From contig NZ_BAAAEI010000020.1 in the NCBI RefSeq assembly GCF_039522935.1, positions 1 through 64,000 of the forward strand: a stretch of DNA of 64,000 bases. Direction: 5' to 3'. The DNA is from Bowmanella denitrificans. GTDB taxonomy: Bacteria; Pseudomonadota; Gammaproteobacteria; Enterobacterales; Alteromonadaceae. Below are positions 52,986-62,427 of this stretch, one piece after another (within the stretch, counting starts at the first letter, position 1; each line of letters opens with the position of its first letter). The position numbers were made by a program, and so were the translations under genes. Under the pieces are notes generated by a model. The model worked only from the letters and a program-made list of their open reading frames with translations, searched no databases and was not told where the DNA came from.

Positions 52986-53476
52986 TGCGTCATCTGAGCC
53001 TGTTAGTCATCGCGACTCTGCTGCTAAGCGCCTGCGGATTTCATCTGCGCGGCGCGGGTGCCCTGGGCGACAGCATCAACAACGTATATGTCAGCAGTGA
53101 CAACATCCATGCTCCTTTGTCCCGCACACTGCGGGACAGGCTGAAAAGCCATAAGGTGGCGCTGTTAGATACCCCCGAGGAACAGGCCACCATTCTATAC
53201 CTGCATCCTGAGAAAATGGACCGCAGCCTGTTGTCGCTGTTTTCCACGGGCCAGGTGGCAGAATATGAACTGAATTACCAGGTGACCTTTGAGGTAAAAT
53301 TACCCGGACAGGAAGCCAGGTTGTATTCATTCGATTTGAGCCGTGAATATCAGGACGATCCTAATGCCGTGCTGGCCAAATCCAGGGAAATGAACCTGAT
53401 TTTGGATGAAATGCGAAAGCAGGCAGCTGATCGTATTATCCGCCAGTTGGGTCAACTGTCACAAACCCCTCTGTGA
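52985..53476 (+). CDS. lptE: LPS-assembly lipoprotein LptE
   Basis: A 163-residue outer-membrane lipoprotein that plugs LptD. Signal with lipobox LLLSACGFHLRG; the GFHLRG after the cysteine is typical. ATG overlaps the leuS stop by one base, and holA overlaps its end. Confidence 0.93.
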   Translation: MRHLSLLVIATLLLSACGFHLRGAGALGDSINNVYVSSDNIHAPLSRTLRDRLKSHKVALLDTPEEQATILYLHPEKMDRSLLSLFSTGQVAEYELNYQVTFEVKLPGQEARLYSFDLSREYQDDPNAVLAKSREMNLILDEMRKQAADRIIRQLGQLSQTPL

Positions 53477-54510
53477 TGCAGATTTATCCAAACAGACTAG
53501 AGGATGCCCTGAGCAAAGGCCTGGCTGGTTGCTACCTGATTTTTGGTGACGAGCCCCAACAGAAGCTCGAATGCCTGGAGCAAATCCGCCAATTTGCCCG
53601 CCAACAAGGTTTTGATGAACGCACCTCATTAGTGGCTGAAAACAGCTTCAACTGGAATCAGTTGCTGGAAGCCAGTCAGAGTCTGTCATTATTTGCCAGC
53701 CGTCAGTTGATAGAACTTGAGCTGCCAACAGGTAAACCCGGAGTGGAAGGCGCCAAGGTATTACAAGGAATGGCCGAACAGGCCAACCCCGATGTGCTGT
53801 TAGTGCTGCATGGGCCGCGTATCGGTAAAGATGTGCAAAACAGCAAATGGTTTAAAACCCTGGATAAACGGGGCGCTTATATTCCTTGTTATCCTCTGGA
53901 AGGCAAACAACTGCAAGGTTGGGTGAATGACCGCTTAAGACGCAGTGGCCTGAGTTCAAGCCCGGACTTGGTCAGGCTGCTTAGCGATTATTGCGAGGGC
54001 AATCTGCTCGCCGCCAGGCAGGAAATCGAGAAACTGGCCCTGCTCTATCCTAAGGGACAACTGAGCATAGCTCAGGCAGAGCAGGCTTTGGTTGACCAGT
54101 CACGCTTTAATGTTTTTCAACTGGTTGACGTACTGTTGGCCGGTGACGGGCAAAAAGCGGTGAAAATGCTGTATCGCCTGGAAAATGAAGGGGTTGAACC
54201 AACAATCATACTATGGGCGCTGGTACGGGAATGGCAAACCCTGGCCGCGCTGCAATTTGCCCGCAGTCAAGGGCAGAATCTCAGTGGGCTGTGGGCCAAG
54301 TATAAAATCTGGAGTAATAAGCAGGGGCTTTACCAGCAAGCCCTGCAGCGCCTTGACCATCAACACCTGGCACAGATGCAGGGCAAACTGGCCAGCCTTG
54401 ACCAGGCACTAAAACAATCCGCTATTGCCCGCCCTTATGTTGAGCTTTGCCATCTATGTCTGCTGTTTATTCCCATGCCACTGACCGGCCTGCCTCTGGA
54501 GTATCTGTGA
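53476..54510 (+). CDS. holA: DNA polymerase III delta subunit
   Basis: A 344-residue clamp-loader subunit that opens the beta clamp. CYLIFGDEPQQKLECLEQIRQFARQQGF at the start and the LFASRQLIELELP region are typical. Start is the ATG overlapping the lptE stop; nadD starts at GTG overlapping this stop (GTGA). Confidence 0.95.
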   Translation: MQIYPNRLEDALSKGLAGCYLIFGDEPQQKLECLEQIRQFARQQGFDERTSLVAENSFNWNQLLEASQSLSLFASRQLIELELPTGKPGVEGAKVLQGMAEQANPDVLLVLHGPRIGKDVQNSKWFKTLDKRGAYIPCYPLEGKQLQGWVNDRLRRSGLSSSPDLVRLLSDYCEGNLLAARQEIEKLALLYPKGQLSIAQAEQALVDQSRFNVFQLVDVLLAGDGQKAVKMLYRLENEGVEPTIILWALVREWQTLAALQFARSQGQNLSGLWAKYKIWSNKQGLYQQALQRLDHQHLAQMQGKLASLDQALKQSAIARPYVELCHLCLLFIPMPLTGLPLEYL

Positions 54511-55175
54511 CAGCGCCGCTGACTCTGTTTGGTGGCACCTTCGACCCGGTGCATCTGGGACATTTACAGGTGGTCACAGAAGCCGCCCGACAAGCCGACC
54601 TGGATAAAGTGTATCTACTGCCCTGCCATATCCCGCCGCACAAAGCCGGTCCACACGCCAGCCCGGCCCACAGACTGGCCATGCTGCAGCGGGTTTGCCA
54701 GGAATGGCCCTTGTTCGAGGTAGATGACCGCGAGCTCAGACAGCACAGGCCGTCCTATACGGTCGAAACCCTGCGCCAGTGCCGCGAGCAGGATTCACAT
54801 CGGCCGATTATTTTTATCCTTGGTATGGATTCTCTGAAAAACCTGAATACCTGGTTTCAATGGCAGGAACTGATGAGCCTTTGCCATTTGCTGGTATGCC
54901 GGCGCGGTAATTGTGAGGAAGACTTTAATCTGGATATTCAGGCATTGCTCGCCAGGCATCAAACTCAAGACCCTGAACATCTAAAGCGTCAGCCATGCGG
55001 CCACATTCTGCTGGCCGACACCAGTATAATCAGTCAATCTTCCAGCCAGGTGCGCCAGGCACTGATGCAAGGAAACACACCGTCATTGTTACCCGCCTGC
55101 GTTCTGGCCTATATTCAGCAACATCAGTTGTATCAGGGATGCAAAAAAACGCCCGCATCAGGTCGCCCATGCTAG
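54507..55175 (+). CDS. nadD: Nicotinate-nucleotide adenylyltransferase
   Basis: Makes deamido-NAD from nicotinate mononucleotide and ATP. 222 residues from a GTG at 54507; LFGGTFDPVHLGHL near residue 6 is the nucleotidyltransferase HxGH motif, and ISQSSSQVR the (S/T)xxxR end. Family proteins begin only a few residues before LFGG, which supports the GTG over two upstream ATGs inside holA. Confidence 0.94.
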   Translation: MTAPLTLFGGTFDPVHLGHLQVVTEAARQADLDKVYLLPCHIPPHKAGPHASPAHRLAMLQRVCQEWPLFEVDDRELRQHRPSYTVETLRQCREQDSHRPIIFILGMDSLKNLNTWFQWQELMSLCHLLVCRRGNCEEDFNLDIQALLARHQTQDPEHLKRQPCGHILLADTSIISQSSSQVRQALMQGNTPSLLPACVLAYIQQHQLYQGCKKTPASGRPC

Positions 55176-55238
55176 AATGCGCGCCCTTTGGCTGACTGAA
55201 CGGTCAATTGATTTTTAATATCGTATCGAGGAGAACCT

Positions 55239-55556
55239 TTGCAACACGAACAACTCAAACAGTTTGTCATTGACAAGATTGAGGATTTAAAAGGACGTGA
55301 CATTGTGGATCTGGATGTCAGCGACAAATCCAGCATTACCGATACCATGTTGGTATGCTCAGGCAATTCCAAGCGCCATGTGGTGTCTATTGCCGAGAAG
55401 GTTGTAACAGAAGCCAAGCTGGCAGGAATTACACCTCTGAGCATTGAGGGACAGGATAGCGGAGAATGGGTACTGGTCGACTTCGGTGAAATTATTCTGC
55501 ATGTGATGCAGGACGAAACCCGGGATTTTTATCAGTTGGAAAAACTCTGGGGCTGA
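55239..55556 (+). CDS. rsfS: Ribosomal silencing factor RsfS
   Basis: A 105-residue protein that binds ribosomal protein uL14 and blocks subunit joining in starvation. DIVDLDVSDKSSITDTMLVCSGNSKRHV is the family block. TTG start preceded by GAGGAGAA. Confidence 0.95.
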   Translation: MQHEQLKQFVIDKIEDLKGRDIVDLDVSDKSSITDTMLVCSGNSKRHVVSIAEKVVTEAKLAGITPLSIEGQDSGEWVLVDFGEIILHVMQDETRDFYQLEKLWG

Positions 55557-55558
55557 TT

Positions 55559-56029
55559 GTGCGACTACAACTCATTGCTGTAGGGACGAAAATGCCGGAT
55601 TGGGTGGATAGCGGCTACAACGAATATGCCAGGCGATTCAGCACCGATATGCCATTGCAATTGGTGGAAATCCCCGCAGGTAAGCGGGGTAAAAATGCCG
55701 ATATCCAACGCATTTTGCACAAAGAAGGCGAGCAAATGCTGGCAGCAGTGGGTAAAGGTAACCATATCGTTACCCTGGAAGTCACAGGTAAACCCTGGGA
55801 CACCCCGCAGCTTGCCAAACAAATGCAGCGCTGGCAGATGGACGGGCGGGATGTCAGCCTGCTGATCGGCGGTCCAGAAGGCCTGGCGCCACAATGTATC
55901 GCCGCTTCTTCGCAAAAATGGTCACTGTCAGCCTTGACTCTACCGCATCCACTGGTTCGCATCCTGCTCGCAGAGAGCCTTTACCGGGCCTGGTCGTTAA
56001 ATAATAATCACCCCTATCATAGGGAGTGA
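55559..56029 (+). CDS. rlmH: 23S rRNA pseudouridine(1915) N3-methyltransferase
   Basis: A 156-residue SPOUT methyltransferase. LLIGGPEGL and LPHPLVRILLAESLYRAWSLNNNHPYHRE are the knot and C-terminal motifs. GTG start two bases after the rsfS stop. Confidence 0.96.
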   Translation: MRLQLIAVGTKMPDWVDSGYNEYARRFSTDMPLQLVEIPAGKRGKNADIQRILHKEGEQMLAAVGKGNHIVTLEVTGKPWDTPQLAKQMQRWQMDGRDVSLLIGGPEGLAPQCIAASSQKWSLSALTLPHPLVRILLAESLYRAWSLNNNHPYHRE

Positions 56030-56050
56030 GGTGTGAAGAAGTTGTAACTG

Positions 56051-57928
56051 ATGCCACCAAAACGCATTACAATCCGGGACCACAGCGCCGAAGCCAACTT
56101 GTTCGCTCGGCGCACCGTCATTACCCTATTGGGCATTGTCGGCTTGTTGTGCGTGCTGATAAGCAACTTATATTACCTGCAGGTAACCCGCTTTCAGGAT
56201 TACCAGACCCGCTCCAATGGCAACCGCATTAAGGTATTGCCGGTGGCTCCCAATCGCGGCCTCATCTATGACAGAAACGGCGAATTATTGGCAGAAAACC
56301 GTCCTTCTTTCACACTGGAAGTGGTCCCGGAACAAGTGGAAGATTTAGATCAGACCCTGTCTGAATTGGCTGCCTTGTTGCAGATATCCGATGAGGACCT
56401 GGAAGATTTTCGCCAGGAATTGAAAAGCCAGCGGCGTTTTAAACCCGTTGCCCTTAAAACCCGCCTCAGTCACGAAGAGGTTGCGCAGTTTTCCGCCAAC
56501 CAGCATAAATATCCCGGCGTCTCGGTGGAAGCGCGCCTGACCCGCTATTATCCCTATGGCGAAACCCTCACGCATATGCTGGGCTATGTGGCCAAAATCA
56601 ATAAAAAAGACCTGCAAAAACTGGTGGAGGCGGGCCAGGAAGATAACTACGCCGCCACCTACAACATCGGCAAACAAGGAGTGGAGAAGTTTCATGAGGA
56701 CCGTCTGCATGGCCAGGTGGGTTATCAGGAAGTGGAGGTTAATAACCAGGGCCGTATTATCCGCACATTGGAATTTCAGCCTCCGACCCCGGGCGAAGAT
56801 ATTATCCTGAATGTGGATGTCAAACTGCAACGGGTGATCCAGGGGCTGATGCAGGGCTACCGGGGCTCGGTGGTGGTTATCGACCCCAACAACGGGGCTG
56901 TGCTGGCTCTGTATAGCAATCCCAGTTATGACCCGAACCTGTTTGTGCATGGCATCAGCAGCAAAGATTACCGCCGCTTATTGCAGTCGCCAGACAGACC
57001 GCTGATTAACCGGGCCACGCAAGGCCAGTATCCGCCAGCGTCCACGGTTAAGCCGCATCTGGCCTTACTGGGTTTAGACGAAGAAGTAATTACTCCGCAA
57101 ACCCGTATGTTTGACCGTGGCACTTATCGCCTTAAAAATGTGGAACGCCCCTGGCGGGACTGGAAAAAATGGGGGCATGGTTGGGTAGATGTCACCAAGT
57201 CTATCGAAGTATCCTGTGATACCTTTTTTTATGATTTGGCCTACCGGCTGGGTATCGACAGTATCAGCGAAATGATGGTGAAGTTTGGCTTTGGTGATTA
57301 TACCGGGATTGACCTTTACGAAGAATCTGACGGCAATATGCCCAGCCGCGGCTGGAAACGCGCGAAACATAATCAGCCCTGGTATATAGGCGACACTATC
57401 TCTGTCGGTATAGGCCAGAGTTACTGGACCACCACACCGCTGCAACTGGCTAAGTCAGTCACCGTGCTGGTCAATCACGGTACCCGCTATGTGCCTCAGT
57501 TAATGCGCGGCCGTTACGTGGATGGTGAAATGCAGTTAAATGCCCCCAGAGAGTTGTCGCCGCTGGTACTTAAACACCCGCAGAACTGGGATGTGGTGTT
57601 GGATGCCATGTACGGCACGGTTAACCGGGAGCACGGTACGGCGCGCAAAGCATTTAAAGACACCAAATATATTTCGGCAGGTAAAACCGGTACCGCTCAG
57701 GTTATCAGCATCGCCGAGGACGAAGAATACGATGCAGAGAAAATCGCTGAGCACCATCGCGATAACGCCATGTATATCGGCTATGCACCTTATGACAACC
57801 CTCAGATCGTCGTGACCGTGGCCATGGAAAACGCCGGTGGAGGCAGTTCACAGGCGGCCCCCATCGCCCGTAAAGTGATGGATTATTTTTTTGAGAACCA
57901 GCCGGTGGAGTCTTATGCTGCGCAGTAA
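56051..57928 (+). CDS. mrdA: Penicillin-binding protein 2
   Basis: Peptidoglycan transpeptidase of the elongasome, partner of RodA. 625 residues: N-terminal helix (about 24-44), pedestal domain, transpeptidase with STVK at 331-334, SCDTFFYDLAYRLG and KTG at 545-547. rodA overlaps its end by 14 bp. Confidence 0.96.
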   Translation: MPPKRITIRDHSAEANLFARRTVITLLGIVGLLCVLISNLYYLQVTRFQDYQTRSNGNRIKVLPVAPNRGLIYDRNGELLAENRPSFTLEVVPEQVEDLDQTLSELAALLQISDEDLEDFRQELKSQRRFKPVALKTRLSHEEVAQFSANQHKYPGVSVEARLTRYYPYGETLTHMLGYVAKINKKDLQKLVEAGQEDNYAATYNIGKQGVEKFHEDRLHGQVGYQEVEVNNQGRIIRTLEFQPPTPGEDIILNVDVKLQRVIQGLMQGYRGSVVVIDPNNGAVLALYSNPSYDPNLFVHGISSKDYRRLLQSPDRPLINRATQGQYPPASTVKPHLALLGLDEEVITPQTRMFDRGTYRLKNVERPWRDWKKWGHGWVDVTKSIEVSCDTFFYDLAYRLGIDSISEMMVKFGFGDYTGIDLYEESDGNMPSRGWKRAKHNQPWYIGDTISVGIGQSYWTTTPLQLAKSVTVLVNHGTRYVPQLMRGRYVDGEMQLNAPRELSPLVLKHPQNWDVVLDAMYGTVNREHGTARKAFKDTKYISAGKTGTAQVISIAEDEEYDAEKIAEHHRDNAMYIGYAPYDNPQIVVTVAMENAGGGSSQAAPIARKVMDYFFENQPVESYAAQ

Positions 57929-59030
57929 ATTAGACCCCAATAAACGCAGCATCTGGCAGAAGATGCATATTGACCTGCCGTTGCTATTGGGTTTGCTCAC
58001 CCTCATGGGAGTCGGCCTGTTTGTTATCTACAGCGCCGGTGGGCGTGACTGGGATCTGATCGAACGCCAGTTGATTCGCCTGGCCCTGGCATTAACCGTG
58101 ATGTTAGCCGTAGCACAAGTTCCGCCATTGGCTTACCGGCGCCTGTCGGTACATTTCTATGTGGTTGGCATACTGATGCTGGTAGCAGTACTGGTGATGG
58201 GAACCGTAGGGAAAGGCGCGCAGCGCTGGCTGGATCTCGGTTTTATGCGTTTTCAGCCGTCGGAAATTATGAAACTGGCCGTGCCGATGATGATGGCCTG
58301 GTACATCAGTCGTTTTAACCTGCCACCCAGGTTGTTGCATATTATCGGCGGCTTCCTGCTCCTGGTAGCGCCCACCTTGCTTATTGCCAAACAACCAGAC
58401 CTGGGTACATCATTATTAATCGCCAGTTCGGGTTTATTTGTATTGTTTCTGGCTGGCATGAGCTGGAAGTTAATTGGCAGTGTGGCAATACTGGGTTCAG
58501 CTTTTGCCCCGGTGATGTGGTTCTTCCTGATGAAGGATTACCAGAAACAAAGAGTGCTGACGTTTCTAAATCCTGAGTCCGATCCTTTGGGCTCTGGTTA
58601 TCATATCATCCAGTCCAAGATTGCCATTGGCTCAGGCGGCTTTTCCGGCAAGGGCTGGTTACATGGCACGCAGTCGCAACTGGAGTTTTTACCCGAGCGC
58701 CATACTGACTTTATATTTGCTGTGTTTAGTGAAGAGTTTGGTTTCACCGGCATCCTGCTGCTGTTGGTGTTGTATTGTTTTATTATTGTACGGGGTATGC
58801 TCATTGCCACCCGCGCTCAGGAAGCCTACAGTAAGTTGCTGGCGGGCAGTCTGACGTTAACGTTTTTTGTCTATGTGTTTGTTAATATGGGTATGGTGTC
58901 AGGTATTTTGCCTGTAGTAGGCGTCCCCCTGCCACTGGTCAGCTACGGAGGCACCTCCATGGTGACATTGTTAGCTGGTTTTGGCATGCTGATGGCAATA
59001 GGTACGCAGCGACGGCTGCTGTCTCGCTAA
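57915..59030 (+). CDS. mrdB: Rod-shape SEDS glycosyltransferase RodA
   Basis: A 371-residue polytopic protein of the SEDS family that polymerises glycan strands. MGTVGKGAQRWLDLGFMRFQPSEIMKLAVPM and PLVSYGGTSMVTLLAGFGMLM are SEDS motifs. GGTGGAG precedes ATG at 57915 inside mrdA; the longer frame is out of family register. Confidence 0.95.
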   Translation: MLRSKLDPNKRSIWQKMHIDLPLLLGLLTLMGVGLFVIYSAGGRDWDLIERQLIRLALALTVMLAVAQVPPLAYRRLSVHFYVVGILMLVAVLVMGTVGKGAQRWLDLGFMRFQPSEIMKLAVPMMMAWYISRFNLPPRLLHIIGGFLLLVAPTLLIAKQPDLGTSLLIASSGLFVLFLAGMSWKLIGSVAILGSAFAPVMWFFLMKDYQKQRVLTFLNPESDPLGSGYHIIQSKIAIGSGGFSGKGWLHGTQSQLEFLPERHTDFIFAVFSEEFGFTGILLLLVLYCFIIVRGMLIATRAQEAYSKLLAGSLTLTFFVYVFVNMGMVSGILPVVGVPLPLVSYGGTSMVTLLAGFGMLMAIGTQRRLLSR

Positions 59031-59087
59031 CGGGGCAGTCGGCTGTATCCTTATGTAAATGTTTAACACATATTAACGCCAGGTATT

Positions 59088-59918
59088 ATGTTTATAAACA
59101 ATAACAATATTAAGCTTCTGGCCACGACCCTGTTGCTGATATTAATGGCTGGTTGTACCCTCAATAGTGGTCGCTACAGCCAACGACATGATTCAGCCCC
59201 CAAGCGCCTGCCCTCGCAGATCTCTCTTGAAGATGCCATTCCAGCATACGAAGACTTTAGCAGGGGTGGTAATGCCCCCTATCAGGTGTTTGGTCGCCAC
59301 TACACACCTATGACCAGCGCCAAAGATTTCCAGCAGGAGGGTGATGCCTCCTGGTATGGCCAAAAATTTCATGGCCACCTTACCTCAAACGGGGAAATCT
59401 ATGACATGTACGCCATGACGGCCGCGCATAAAACTCTGCCATTGCCCTCCTTTGTGCGAGTGACCAATATGGCCAATAACAAAGAGGTAATTGTCAGAGT
59501 CAACGATCGGGGGCCTTTTCATGGTGGTCGAATTATTGACTTGTCTTATGCCGCCGCGATGAAACTGGACATGCTCAAAACCGGTACCGCCAGGGTAAAA
59601 CTGGACGCGATTCATGTTGAGCCGGATGGCACCATACTGATTGCCGGTGAACCTCAACTTCCACCACTGCAGCCAGTTAGCAATATGCCGCAATCCTGGT
59701 TTGTACAGGTCGCAGCATTGTCAGATGGCCAACGTGCTGAGCAATTAGCCAAAGGCCTGGAAAACTTATATCAGTTACCCAGCCACATTCCTCAGGATAA
59801 TGGTATTTTCCGTTTGCGGCTTGGCCCGCTGAATGACGAAACACACGCCAGGCAGGTATCTGAGCAACTTAAACGTAATGGCTATGAGAAAGCCTACCCA
59901 TTGTTGGCTCCACACTAG
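59088..59918 (+). CDS. rlpA: RlpA septal-ring lipoprotein
   Basis: A 276-residue lipoprotein, lipidated Cys23 (LMAGC). A DPBB domain follows (GDASWYGQKFHGHLTSNGEIYD and VRVNDRGPFHGGRIIDLS), and then a C-terminal SPOR domain (about 200-275) that binds denuded glycan. In some bacteria RlpA is a lytic transglycosylase. Confidence 0.95.
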   Translation: MFINNNNIKLLATTLLLILMAGCTLNSGRYSQRHDSAPKRLPSQISLEDAIPAYEDFSRGGNAPYQVFGRHYTPMTSAKDFQQEGDASWYGQKFHGHLTSNGEIYDMYAMTAAHKTLPLPSFVRVTNMANNKEVIVRVNDRGPFHGGRIIDLSYAAAMKLDMLKTGTARVKLDAIHVEPDGTILIAGEPQLPPLQPVSNMPQSWFVQVAALSDGQRAEQLAKGLENLYQLPSHIPQDNGIFRLRLGPLNDETHARQVSEQLKRNGYEKAYPLLAPH

Positions 59919-60178
59919 GCCTGCAGCCCGGCGTCGAGACCAGAAGGGGCTGGATTTGCACAAAATCTATATTCTAAAGGTCAACACGCTCTAAAAGTTC
60001 AGGGCACTTTTTAGGATAATTGCACTCTAAAACTCGCCAACTGGGCGGCACATTCATGTGGATTAATGTTATATTGTTGCCCGGCTGTGGTTGTTAATCG
60101 CCAATCTGTTGAATAGCAGATTGGTTATCACCTTATCGGCAGTCAGCAGACTATGACAGATAATAAAGTGGACAGGTA
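59919..60178. other. Intergenic region upstream of dacA
   Basis: No gene. A dyad CCAATCTG/CAGATTGG (60101-60124) lies about 60 bases before the dacA start and could be an operator or leader hairpin. Confidence 0.5.
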
Positions 60179-61351
60179 ATGCATAAAACCAGACTTTCTC
60201 CGACGACCTTGCTCGTCAGCTTCGCTCTCCTTATTTTTAGCGCTCTATCTCAGGCAGCCGTCGTTATCCCAAGTCCCCCAGAGGTCGCAGCCAAAGGATA
60301 TGTGCTAATGGATTTTCGCACTGGCAAAATCATAGGTGAAACCAATGCCGACATGCGCTTGGCACCCGCCAGCCTGACCAAAATTATGACGGCCTATGTT
60401 ATCGGCATGGAGCTGAAAAGCGGCGCCATTAAAATGGATGACATGGTCACGATTTCGCAAAATGCCTGGGCTAAAAATTTTCCCGAGTCATCGAAGATGT
60501 TTATCGAGGTAGGGAAACAGGTCAAAGTATCAGACCTTATTCACGGTATTATCGTGCAATCTGGAAATGATGCCTGCGTAGCCATGGCCGAACATATTGC
60601 CGGCAGTGAAGAAGCATTTGCCAGCATGATGAACAGCTATGCCGAGAAACTGGGGATGACCGCTACCCACTTTATGAACAGCCATGGTCTGGATGATGCG
60701 GATCATTACACTTCTCCCCGCGATATGGCCATTCTGTCTGCCGCGTTGATCAGAGACGTACCCCAAGTTTACTCCGTTTATTCAGTCAAAGAGTTTGAAT
60801 ATAACGGTATCAAACAATACAACCGTAATGGCTTATTGTGGGACAAGAGCCTTAATGTTGACGGCATTAAAACCGGCCATACCAATGAAGCAGGCTATAG
60901 CCTGATTACCTCTGCCACCCAGGACGATATGCGCCTGATTTCTGTGGTAATGGGTACAGACAGTGAACGCACCCGCAAGGAAGAAAACCGCAAGTTACTT
61001 AAATACGGCTTCCGTTTCTTTGAAACTGTGGTGCCATACAAGGCTGGCGAAAGTTTTGTTGCGCACAAAATCTTTATGGGTGACAAAGACACAGTGGATC
61101 TGGGCATTATTGAAGATACCCCCATCACCATTCCACGTGGTCAACGCAAGAACCTGCAGGCTAATTTTGAACTTAACAAAAAGCTGGAGGCCCCACTGGC
61201 CAAAGGTGAAGTGGTAGGTACCCTGTATCTGCAACTGGACGGCGAAGACGTCGCTCAATATCCACTGGTGACTCTGCAGGAGGTTCAGGAAGGCGGTCTG
61301 TTTAAGCGTCTGATGGATTACGCCAAGATGAGTCTGGGAATGGACAGTTAA
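60179..61351 (+). CDS. dacA: D-alanyl-D-alanine carboxypeptidase (PBP5 type)
   Basis: Trims the terminal D-Ala of pentapeptides. 390 residues with signal peptide (LLVSFALLIFSALSQA), SLTK at 65-68, SGN at 128-130, KTG at 231-233, and a C-terminal beta domain ending in an amphipathic helix (FKRLMDYAKMSLGM). Gene order agrees with E. coli mrdA-mrdB-rlpA-dacA. The terminator lies 26 bp downstream. Confidence 0.96.
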   Translation: MHKTRLSPTTLLVSFALLIFSALSQAAVVIPSPPEVAAKGYVLMDFRTGKIIGETNADMRLAPASLTKIMTAYVIGMELKSGAIKMDDMVTISQNAWAKNFPESSKMFIEVGKQVKVSDLIHGIIVQSGNDACVAMAEHIAGSEEAFASMMNSYAEKLGMTATHFMNSHGLDDADHYTSPRDMAILSAALIRDVPQVYSVYSVKEFEYNGIKQYNRNGLLWDKSLNVDGIKTGHTNEAGYSLITSATQDDMRLISVVMGTDSERTRKEENRKLLKYGFRFFETVVPYKAGESFVAHKIFMGDKDTVDLGIIEDTPITIPRGQRKNLQANFELNKKLEAPLAKGEVVGTLYLQLDGEDVAQYPLVTLQEVQEGGLFKRLMDYAKMSLGMDS

Positions 61352-61377
61352 CACCAGGACGGTTTCAACTGATTTAA

Positions 61378-61400
61378 AAAAGGCGCTTTCAGCGCCTTTT
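61378..61400 (+). terminator. Intrinsic terminator of dacA
   Basis: AAAAGGCGCT pairs with AGCGCCTTTT around a 3-base loop. The T-run joins directly to the hairpin-train element. Confidence 0.92.
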
Positions 61401-61541
61401 ATGTTCATGGATGAACGGTATGCCGTGGTCACATGGATGTGAAAGAACGGCGATGTTCATGGATGAACGGGACGAAAGACTGCTCCTGCGTTTTCGTCAC
61501 TTCCACCATCCCTGGTGGTCGGCACAAAATCTGCTCCGGTG
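61401..61541 (+). repeat. Hairpin-train element after the dacA terminator
   Basis: Same layout as the element after csp: H1 GTTCAT/ATGAAC (61403-61416); H2 GCCGT/ACGGC outside TCACAT/ATGTGA (61422-61451); H1 again (61455-61468); H3 GACGAAA/TTTCGTC (61471-61498); H4 CCACCA/TGGTGG (61503-61518); then the first part of another H3 running into the convergent gene's stop codon. Sequences differ from the csp copy mainly by paired changes. Confidence 0.88.
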
Positions 61542-62402
61542 TTATTTAATCTGATACCACAGCTCGTTGCGATCTAACGGGGTCAGTGGTGGCAGAATAG
61601 GGTTGTTTAAACGCAATATCTGTCGCTGTGGCAGGTTAGCATTGTCCAACATGGCCTGATGCTCAAACAAAAACAGCTCATCAAATTTGCCGTTAGCGAT
61701 AATTTTTTCCAGTCCACTTTCGATCAATCTCGCCAGTACAACATTTTTACGATTGACAAAAAAGTAGGTGGCGGTTGGGTAGTAGAGTGCCAGATTGGCA
61801 TCCACATCGAAGCTATGCTGCGACTGATACAGCCCAATTTCGTGCCAGATCTCAACTACCGATCTGGGCAGAAAATCGCCCCTTTTGTGCTCCAACGCCA
61901 CAAAAAGCTCTTCGTAGTCTTCTGCAGTGACAACATCAAAACCATTGGCCTGCAGAATCTTGGTATCCGGCCAGTCGCGCCCCGATATCGGCTTAAAGTG
62001 CAGCAGGCTTTCAAGGTCTTTTACCGGCGAGAAATCACTGTTTCCACCAGGTTTCATAAGCGGCAGACGCAACCCAATCAGCCCTTTATAGATGGGAATT
62101 CGGATCGGCAGCAGATCTTCTTCCCGCTGATTGTCGGTCATACTCCACAATACATTGATCTCGCGACTGGACTTGAGCTGGTTGATGGCCTTGCCCTGCA
62201 GCATAATCCGGTCGCTGGCGCTGAGCTTGAAGTTGACCCCGGTATGCTCTAAGGCCAGGGTCAGAAGCTCTACCGGATAACGGGTACGGTCATCTTGTTC
62301 CGACATAGGACGGGGATAAACGATGTTCCAGGTGGCAGCCTGAACAGATATGCCCAACAACAATCCGCCTAGCATCAATATCAGTTTAGTCTTAAGCATC
62401 AT
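61542..62402 (-). CDS. Periplasmic solute-binding-like protein
   Basis: A 286-residue protein with signal peptide (LILMLGGLLLGISVQA). The rest resembles the type 3 extracellular solute-binding fold (VELLTLALEHTGVNFKLSA; SVVEIWHEIG; LARLIESGLEKIIANGKFDELF). No ABC permease adjoins it, so it may be an orphan binding protein or sensor. Ligand unknown. Confidence 0.78.
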   Translation of the reverse strand: MMLKTKLILMLGGLLLGISVQAATWNIVYPRPMSEQDDRTRYPVELLTLALEHTGVNFKLSASDRIMLQGKAINQLKSSREINVLWSMTDNQREEDLLPIRIPIYKGLIGLRLPLMKPGGNSDFSPVKDLESLLHFKPISGRDWPDTKILQANGFDVVTAEDYEELFVALEHKRGDFLPRSVVEIWHEIGLYQSQHSFDVDANLALYYPTATYFFVNRKNVVLARLIESGLEKIIANGKFDELFLFEHQAMLDNANLPQRQILRLNNPILPPLTPLDRNELWYQIK

Positions 62403-62427
62403 TTTCTTCTTCTGTCACGCTGTCAGC

